Origin: Lophium mytilinum | Taxonomy: Eukaryota; Ascomycota; Dothideomycetes; Mytilinidiales; Mytilinidiaceae | Assembly (NCBI GenBank): GCA_010093605.1 | Contig: MU004186.1 | Coordinates: 1,778,616-1,842,615, forward strand | Length of the DNA stretch: 64,000 nucleotides | Reading direction: 5' to 3' | Part shown: piece after piece, positions 56,393 through 64,000 of the stretch | Position numbering within the stretch: the first letter of the stretch is position 1 | Layout: every line of letters begins with the position of its first letter | The notes under the pieces: model-generated | What the model was told of the DNA's origin: nothing | Seen by the model: the letters and a program-made list of their open reading frames with translations, nothing else | Database searches by the model: none | Program-made: the position numbers and the translations under genes

Positions 56393-58075
56393 ATGGAGAA
56401 GAAACGGATAGCTATTGTTGGTAGCGGCATCTCCGGGCTCGGCGCCCTATGGACGCTTCGAAACTCGCCCCACGAGGTGCATCTTTACGAGGCAGCAGAT
56501 CGTCTCGGTGGCCATACAAACACAGCTACCTTTAAGCATAATGGCAACAGCACCCCCGTAGACACGGGATTCATCGTCCTGAACACAGCCACATATCGTG
56601 AGTTCAACACTAGTCTTGGCGAAGATCACAAAGCCCCAGCGCAACTAACCACCCCCCAGCCAATTTCATCGCTTTCCTCAACGCGCTAAATGTCAAGACC
56701 ATCCCCTCGGAAATGACCTTCGGCGTCTCCCGCGACAATGGCGCCTTTGAGTGGTCCGGGACGTCTCTCAGCTCCGTCTTCGCGCAGCGCGAGAACGTCT
56801 TCCGCCCCAGCTTCTGGCGCATGATCTTCGACATTGTCCGTTTCAACGTCTTCGCGTTAGACCTGCTATCCAAACAGCAGAGTGGTGCTACGGACGCGCA
56901 GAAAGAGCAGACGATAGGCGAGTATCTCATGCAAGAGGGCTATTCGGACAGCTTCAGAGATGACTACATCATCCCTATGACCGCGTGCGTGTGGAGCACC
57001 GGCCCGGATAAGTGCGCGCTCGAGTTCCCTGCCATGACGCTGGTGAGATTCATGTGGAACCATCATTTGCTGAGTACGGTCGCTGAGCGGCCACCGTGGT
57101 TGACGATTGAAGGGGGTTCGCAGAAGTATATTGATGCTGTGCTGAAGGAAACCTCCAACGCTGCTATTCATCTGTCTTCACCCGCTCTTTCAGTCGAGAC
57201 TCAAGAAAACGACAAAGTACACCTAACGCTAGGCGGTGCTCAAGAAGGCAGGGTTGAGCTCTTCGACGAAGTCATCCTAGCCTGCCACGGCGACCAAGCC
57301 TACCGCCTACTCTCCGCATCAGCCACAGAAGAAGAATGCAGCATCCTCAGCGCATTCGAAACAACACCAAACACCGCTTACCTCCACTCAGACCTCTCTG
57401 TGCGTCCTGATCATCTCTTACTCTACACCGTCATCCCCCACTCTAACTCCCCCCTGCTCACTCCCTCACTAACACCACCCCCAGCTCATGCCCACCCGCC
57501 CCACCGCCTGGTCCGCCTGGAACTACCTCACCCTCTCCCGCCGCCCCACCACCGCCACCAACCCCTCCCCAACCCTCACCACCGTCTCCCTAACCTACAA
57601 CATGAACATCTTGCAAAACCTCCCCACCTCCCTCTACGGCGACGTCCTCGTCACACTAAACCCACCCCACGCGCCCGCCACCGCGCTCACCCAGGGAGCT
57701 TACGAGTACCGCCACCCGCTGTACAACGCACGAGCTGTACAGGCGCAGGAAGAGTTGCCGCGGATCCAGGGCACGCGGGGGGTGTGGTACGCGGGCGCGT
57801 GGACGGGGTACGGGTTCCACGAGGACGGGTTTAGCAGTGGGGTTCGAGCAGGGTTGGAGTTGGGGGGGAGTGTGCCGTGGGAGGTTGTGGATGCGAAGTT
57901 TGTGCGGGGGAGGGTGGCGGTGTTGGGGTGGAGGGATTATGTGGCTAGGTTCGTTGTTTGGGTGATACAGGTGCTTATTGGGGCTGTAGGGTGGGTGTTG
58001 GGGCAGGCGATGGAGAAGGTGGAGGCGGTGAAGAGGGGGCAAAAGGTTGGGGGGTTGAAGGAGAAGGGGATGTAG
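56393..58075 (+). CDS. FAD-dependent amine-oxidase-like oxidoreductase (COG2907 type)
   Basis: Exons 56393-56597, 56660-57399, 57485-58075; phase closes, 511 residues. The FAD dinucleotide fold is at the N-terminus: RIAIVGSGISGLGALWTL then HEVHLYEAADRLGGHTNT. Later DTGFIVLN, EGGSQKYIDAVLK, VILACHGDQAYRLL, and near the end GVWYAGAWTGYGFHEDGFSSGVRAG, the second FAD-contacting block of this family. A C-terminal helix (~475-495) may attach it to a membrane. In many bacteria and fungi the gene sits beside cyclopropane-fatty-acid synthase and DUF1365 genes; here neither is a neighbour. The third exon flips from C-rich to G-rich at about 57740. Confidence 0.85.
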
Positions 58076-58877
58076 AGGGGTAAATGAGGAAGAGATTTAG
58101 AGCGAGAAGATAGTTTGTTTCGGAAAAGACTTTTGCTTTCATATCTCATATCGCGTATCGTGTGTCCCGTGCCAATACCGATACCTATCCATTCCAGCCA
58201 TTCTTTCCTTCAACCGGCGAATCTGTTCCTTTGCCGCGAACATCATAAAACAGACAACCACCCATACTCCTACTCCTGCTCATATAACTCCTCATTACCA
58301 CCTATAACTACCCTCAGATTGGCCCGATATCCTAGGGCCAGGGAAAATCGATAAAGGAAAGTTCGCCACCAATCCAAGCCCCCTTACATAGAATTCCGGA
58401 CATAATAGGCACAAGCTAGCTGACAGGATATGCGCACCTCATTATTAAACCGTTAAATGCTCATGGCTAAAAGATATAGATGTAGGGAAAAGGTATCTCA
58501 ACAGAAGGGGAAATGGACTATGCTCTTAGAATGGGAAACAAGAGAAAGATGATCTTCGTCGTAGCTGGGCGGCCAAACTTCGAACAAAGATCTGGTGTGG
58601 AGAAGGATCCCGTATGTAGGTCTCGGTCGGGTGCTCATTGGAACCTGATAGCTTCGGGGCCGGCTTGGCTGTGCCCGTAGTTGAACGAGAATGGGATCGT
58701 GGGCATGCGCGCTGCGTTATCCTACCCTGGTCAGAGGACGATTCCTCTTATCTGTGTTATGAGGGTGTAGAAAGAGGAAAGAGTGCCGAGACAAGAATGC
58801 GTAGAGTTCTAGACGTTATTGTCTAGGACATAACGATCTAATCTTGGCACCGTAAACGGATGAAGAACTTGGTAGCA
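58076..58877. other. Gene-free interval between convergent genes
   Basis: 802 bp of 3' flanks; nothing recognised. Confidence 0.45.
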
Positions 58878-61800
58878 CTAACGCTGGAACCAATTAAACC
58901 TGCGTCGGTCAGCCGCACCCGCGGCTTCGAGGTGGACGCTGCGGTCATAGAGTTCCTGTCGCATATTCGTCAGCTGATTAATCACCAGATCCACGACCAA
59001 CGGCGTCTTCAGAAGTGAACAAACGTACGTCGTCATCCTTAACCACTTTAACATCAAGCAACAAGCTCCTAACATCCTCATTCCGGCCGAACGGTGGATA
59101 TGGTGTCCCTTGTGCCTTTTGTACACCTACAATGACCTCGCCCATGATCTCGAACTTGCGCCAGTTGATGCGCTCCTTGCCCGCAACCCCACCGGGAGGC
59201 GCCTCGCGCGAGTCTCTGCTGCCGGCTGCGCCTTGAAAGACTGAGACGCCCGGATGCGGGTTCGCTGCTGGTGGGCCTCGCTTGTCGCCTACGAAGGTGG
59301 CGTTGCCTTCCGCCGCAGAGACTAAATCACGGCGGTGGAGGGGGAGATAGGGTATTCGCTCTCCCGAAGAGTTTTCCCAGGCGAGGCGGTATGCAAAATG
59401 CGATTTTTGTGTACCCATGAGAATCTCGAGCTTCATAAAGTCACGAGCGGTAGGCTGAGGTACGAGGTCGCGGGTAGCGACTAATCGATGCACAGCCGTG
59501 CCCTTGATGCCGGCTAGCACGGCACCGAGGGCGTTGTAGTTGTTCAGTTCGCGAAGTTTGCGCGCAATTCTCATCCATTTTTCGAGCATTAGCGCTCTAT
59601 GCTTTGGTTTGTCTCGAAGGAGAATGTAGTTCGTGACAGCGTAGGCAACGTGGTTAAAGTGCTCGATCATTCGATTAACGTTTTCGAGGCTCTTGCAGCG
59701 CTTTTTCTCGTCTGCGTTCATACTCACGTGACGGACGAGATCGCGAGGTCGAATGGAGGAGAACATGATCCAATCGATACGTGTTAGCTCTTTCGCGATA
59801 GCTTCGTCGTCCTGGCCCATCATAAAATGCCATTGTGCCTTCGAAAGAGGTTTCGCAGCGTTTGGTACGAGGGTCTTAGCAATCTTTTGCGCGCGCTCGA
59901 TACCATTGAGCATCGTCTGGGACGAGCTGCTTGTTGAACCAGTGTTAGAATTGAATGTCCTGGACGAGTTTGTCGTTGCGGTCGTCGTACTGCGGGTTAC
60001 ACTATTGTTGTCCGTGGATAAGCTACCGATGGCTTTGGCAAACTCATCTTCATCAGAATCCTCGTCGAGAACAGTGTGGAATGTCTGTGGAGGCTCCGAT
60101 TTTTCTCGGTTACGATCACAACAAGCCCAATCCGTATCATCGTCCTCTGTCACGTTTTCTAGGTCCAGTACCATCTCCCTTGCAGCTATTGAGAAGATAC
60201 GATTTGATGCTAGCCCAGATACGAATTTTCGCATTGTTCGCCTAGTTTTTGGAAACGCAAAGTCGCCTGGATAACAGCTCACCCACTGCTGGAGAATAGC
60301 CAAGTGTCTCAGCTGATCTATCGTCCGGATCATTTGCGGGTGCTTATCCCGCTTTAGTGCCTCGAAACGCTTGACGATGCTGTCCAAGAGCTGACCCGGC
60401 GTCCCAAATCTCCGGTAGAGCGCCAAAAATATAGCTACAAACTTCGAGTCATTCTTCGACAGCGGTTGAGCAAGAAGTCGTTCGACTAGCTGGTCTAATG
60501 TGTAGCCTTTCTCGTCTGACGGTAGGTCTGTCGCAACACTTTGACCTCCATCCGAGTCCTGGGCTTCGGTATCATAAGATTCGTAACCGGGAGACTCCTC
60601 GAGATCCAAGAAAGTGTGGCCGACCGTCTCACTTGGAGCGTGCTTGTGGCCTTTTTTCTCGGCATCCTTTTCAAAGGGCCCCGGTGTCCGAGCTTTGAGC
60701 CTAGACCCAGAGAATTCAGAACTGGCCCGTTCATGTTTCCGGGACCACGTTTCCCGGGGTGGCAAATGGCGTACAGCAGAGGAGTTTGCTCTTCGACGAT
60801 TTGAGGCAGTCTGAGGTTGTGCTGGTAGAGTTAGTTAGGTAATGTACAAAAACATCGACTCTTGACATGACTGCTGGGTATATATGGTAATGTCAGGATC
60901 TACTTGACTTACTTCGTCTAGCGGCTATTGTGTTTCTAAGTATTACTGACAGACACCTTTTCTGGGTTTCGGGAGCGGATTCTGAGGTCTGGAAAGCGTT
61001 TATTTCTCCCACAAGCTTCTGCGCTTTCTGCTCTACAACGCTGGGATCGACTTCTCGATGAACAGGGTGGTTGTCGCACTTGCATGCAACTAAAAGGTAA
61101 GGAAGATAGGTAATCGACAATGCATCTGTTCCGCGAATCCGTCAGCATAACTGTACATAATTGAGTCACCAAGCTCTCCACCTCGAACGCAATGTGACTA
61201 AATGATTTCCGAGCGTGTAATTGGAATATGACTGACTCAAAATCTCCGGTACTCGCTCTAGGCTTCTCGAATTCGTGACATCGTAAATTGTGATAGCTCC
61301 ATCTATACGCGGCGTAGCAAGGTCGTCAATCGTCTCAGGCCAGTTGATACAATCCCGTTCTCCAATGTTGATTTCGCTGAATGATAACTCCAAAAGGCGA
61401 ACTATGTAAACAGATCCGTCAATGGACATCTTGCGCGAGCTTATGGCGGCGGATGAAGCGGTGTTCTGTAGATTCAGGGCACGGCGAATGAAGGTCGACT
61501 TTCCACTGCCATGGGCACCCACGACGACAATGTTTAGGTCCTGCAAGGCAGCGATGTCGGTTGCTACTGACTAGAAGACGGATGCATTAGCTCCAAGCTT
61601 TGCAGGGAGGGATTGAGCTACACATACCGAAACCGAGGCCACTGGAGACCTCGGGGTAGGTATGGAATCCGCCATGTATGGAGGTCTCGCTTTGATGTTA
61701 GTGGGCGAGAGGGGCCCTTCGGTGTCGGAGGAGCTGTCGAGGGAGCTGGACGAGGCGTCCTCTTGGGGGCCGTCGTGGGCTTCGTCGTGCTGCTGGATAT

Positions 61801-62110
61801 TGTAGCGCTGGAAGAAGGGATCGCCAGCAATTTCTTCGTCATCTGCGGCCTCGCCTAGGGACGAGTTGTCCCCGAGAACAGCATGATCGGGACCAGACAT
61901 TTCGCTTTTCGGGACCATAGGCGCAGAGTAAGCACGGCCCTTGAGGCCAGGGCGAGCAGTGTCGGGTGGTGTCGACGTCTGGGCGGACTCCCTCCTCGGC
62001 GGGGGCGCGAAGGACTGCGAGCTCTTTGCCTTCTCGCGCTTCGTCGACTGGGTGTGGGGCCGGGCAGCAGGCTGGCCTGCTGAGCATGCGGCGCGTCCTG
62101 TGTGTGGCAT
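58878..62110 (-). CDS. Ras guanine-nucleotide exchange factor with N-terminal degenerate Ras-like domain
   Basis: Exons (minus strand): 62110-61628, 61570-61237, 61125-60913, 60821-59029, 58955-58878; phase closes, 966 residues. Residues 1-160 are disordered (Pro/Ser). Residues ~172-340 form a Ras-like domain: P-loop GAHGSGKST at 179-187, IDGAITIYDVTNSRSL (strand 5), and VACKCDN in place of NKxD; no DxxG is visible where switch II should be. REM/RasGEF_N domain from ~447 (KGYTLDQLVERLLAQPLSKNDSKFVAIFLALYRRF). Catalytic RasGEF (Cdc25) from ~680: AKELTRIDWIMFSSIRPRDLVRHV, NRMIEHFNHVAYAVTNYIL, LNNYNALGAVLAGI, GERIPYLPLHRRDL, NWRKFEIMGEVI. The last exon (ELYDRSVHLEAAG...NWFQR) completes the KDDDELYDRS end; reading through gives a false tail. 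Donor of intron 2 is GTCAGT. Activates Ras at membranes. Confidence 0.87.
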
Positions 62111-64000
62111 TTTAGCCCCTCTAGGTGGTGGTGCCAGGGTGGTGTGCGACGTTGAATCCTCCCGATGGAGCTCAAGCGGCGGGGGGTGGAACGGCGATGC
62201 CGCTGAGCGCAATTGCAACCGGATGGCTGCCAGACATTGGAGGAGAGTTGTGGGGCGAGGGCAAAGAGAAGAGCGTACAAGAGGCCTCGCAAAGACAGCG
62301 GGGGACGTATGCTTGAAGCTTGAGGTTTAGTTTGATATGCGGGTGCGGTCGCGGCCGGCGTTGCCAAGAGTACCTCTCCCACCAGACCTACCTCAATGCA
62401 GCGTCTGATCACCAAAGCCAAACGGTCAGAAAAGTCAAACACCAAAGTCAAACACCGCCGATGGGAGCACGGTAGTGACCAATTGAGCCATGTCGAGCGG
62501 CCAGTTGAACGATCATCCGGGGGAACAGCCGCTGCCCCGTCGAGTGTCGTCGGCCACGCGATGCTGCGATGCTGCTGAATGGCCTCAGGCCTAAGGCATG
62601 CGCCAGGAAGAGGCCTGTTGAGTATGCCCTCGCCCCCGACGCCGATCCCCCGTATCCTGAGGTGCTGGAGCCTCTCTGGCCCGTGAAGGCTTGCAGACTC
62701 CAATAACTTCGTCTCCCAACCTGGTCCTCCGCAGCCAGAGCCCGCCACAGGCCGTTCAGCTCGGGCTGGAACGCTGTCACCAGAACACGCATTGGATGCA
62801 TGTGCCTAATACATACTGTACATGTGCAGAGCAGACCCTGGAGAAAAGTCTTCATGCGGGCTGCTGACATGTACCTGGATGTACTGTACTGTATTTCCCT
62901 CTTAGACACAGCAGACGACACTATTTGCCAAGGTCACCATCATGGCTTAACATTGCCTAGGTGCTCTTCCATTGGCTCTCAGACGAAGAAGCAACCTTGG
63001 AATGCTTAGCACAAACCATAACATCTAAATCCTCATCATTGACTCTGACTTACTTGGCTAGTCTTCAGCCTTCTTCATGAGCAACTGCTCCGAGGTCCTT
63101 CGACGTACGGCACAGCTACATCTGCATATTTCAGCCCGATTTCTTTCTCGTCGGATCCGCACCTCTTCACGTGTCAAGAAAACCCGGTAATGTCTCTGCA
63201 TGTTCAATTGGGCTACATACGCGAGGCTCCCGAACGGCATGCGGACTTGCAGAAGCCACCTCCCGGTGTGTCAGAAATCCTCCCCCCAGCGCGCGCAGAA
63301 TCTGGAGAAACCTTGCAGACCACGCACGCTCTAGCTCTTAGCTTCGTATGGGGTACATTTACCACCCTGACAATTTCGCTCGGGGTCTTTATTCCTTCAA
63401 AAACCGTCACGAGGGAGGGTCGAGAACCACCGGTAGGCATACGACGACGTCTCATCTTCACCACCGACGCCAATAGCCGCCCCAGCCCCCGCAACACCAA
63501 AACTCCGCAACATTTTCCGCCACCTCCAGCACCGCAAAACTCAAATCTAATTCGACCGGCGATCCCTCTCCATTCGGATCACTGGGGAAAAATAAACCAC
63601 CGCCCCCTCAGCCCTATTGGCCGCGCTGCGTCTGCCACCCTTTTTACCGAGCACCGCAACCGCGTCAACTGGCATGCGGGCCGAGAAGCCTTACCCACGC
63701 GCCTGTCAACTCAACGTGAGACGGCCCAAGGACCCCTCCCGGCCTCGCTCCATTCCTCTTCGCCTGTCGACGTCAAGCCTATGGACAGCCTCGTCACATG
63801 CTGGAGTCTCCGAGTCACGATGCTGTGGAACTGTGACGGGGGGCCTCGCAAAGCATCCACCTGAATCCAGCTCGCCGGACCTGCAGCAACGCGAATACCG
63901 TCGCCGGTCACTATCGTCGATGCTGCATATGCGCTCGCAGCACATGCTGCAAAGAGCGGGCCGCCACGGGCGGGAAGATTGTCGCGTGCGAGACGATTGG
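62111..64000. other. Gene-free right end
   Basis: 1.9 kb. Ras-GEF promoter, then sequence with a 224-codon plus-strand frame at 63190-63864 that lacks any domain and overlaps minus frames; I do not call it. It may be 5' flank of a gene beyond the edge. Confidence 0.4.

Noticed and set aside
63190-63864. 224-codon plus-strand frame near the right edge
   Set aside because: Low-complexity, overlapped by minus frames, no domain.

Overview
The window is nuclear DNA from a filamentous ascomycete (Pezizomycotina; Dothideomycetes is my guess from the look of several hypothetical proteins, not something I could test). Genes lie on both strands, most carry short introns (about 50-60 bp) with GT-AG ends and CTAAC-like branch points, and the housekeeping genes are typically fungal. 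There are no operons, CRISPR arrays or convincing tRNA/rRNA genes. I rebuilt gene models by hand from splice signals, reading phase and family conservation; where the phase closes across every junction I say so.

Layout. 1-16.6 kb: an Nrd1-type four-RRM RNA-binding protein (cut by the left edge), ALG8 glucosyltransferase, the ISWI-complex subunit ITC1, two oxidoreductases and Sec61-beta (SBH1). 16.6-29 kb: a conserved fungal protein of unknown function, an F-box protein, a four-helix membrane protein, xylose reductase, a tiny Cys-rich protein and a secreted SnoaL-like protein. 29-42 kb: a GABA/choline-type permease, a fungal rhodopsin-like (SAT4-family) membrane protein whose intron carries a 9-bp satellite and an assembly gap, ISA1, a Dabb-domain protein, the Dsc E3 ligase subunit DscC, and an MFS transporter with an aberrant splice acceptor. 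43-64 kb: an RBR-type ubiquitin ligase, an orphan 408-residue protein, a GT31-like glycosyltransferase, a secreted GH128 glucanase with a Ser/Thr stalk, a 762-residue glycosylated membrane protein, an FAD amine-oxidase-like protein and a Ras-GEF fused to a degenerate Ras-like domain.

The genes do not form one pathway or a biosynthetic cluster: no polyketide synthase, NRPS, terpene cyclase or pathway regulator is present. Loose functional themes are ER protein handling (ALG8, SBH1, DscC) and ubiquitin signalling (RBR ligase, DscC, F-box).

The most unusual signals are not genes. (1) Many genes show an abrupt flip of GC skew from C-rich to G-rich near their middle, in the same order whichever strand the gene is on. 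(2) A roughly 280-bp repeat occurs twice, 12 kb apart in inverted orientation. (3) A 195-bp MITE-like palindrome with 40-bp arms. (4) An MFS intron whose expected acceptor reads GG instead of AG. (5) A satellite-filled intron of exactly 129 codons that stays open until its own acceptor TAG. I did not find a convincing complete new biological system.
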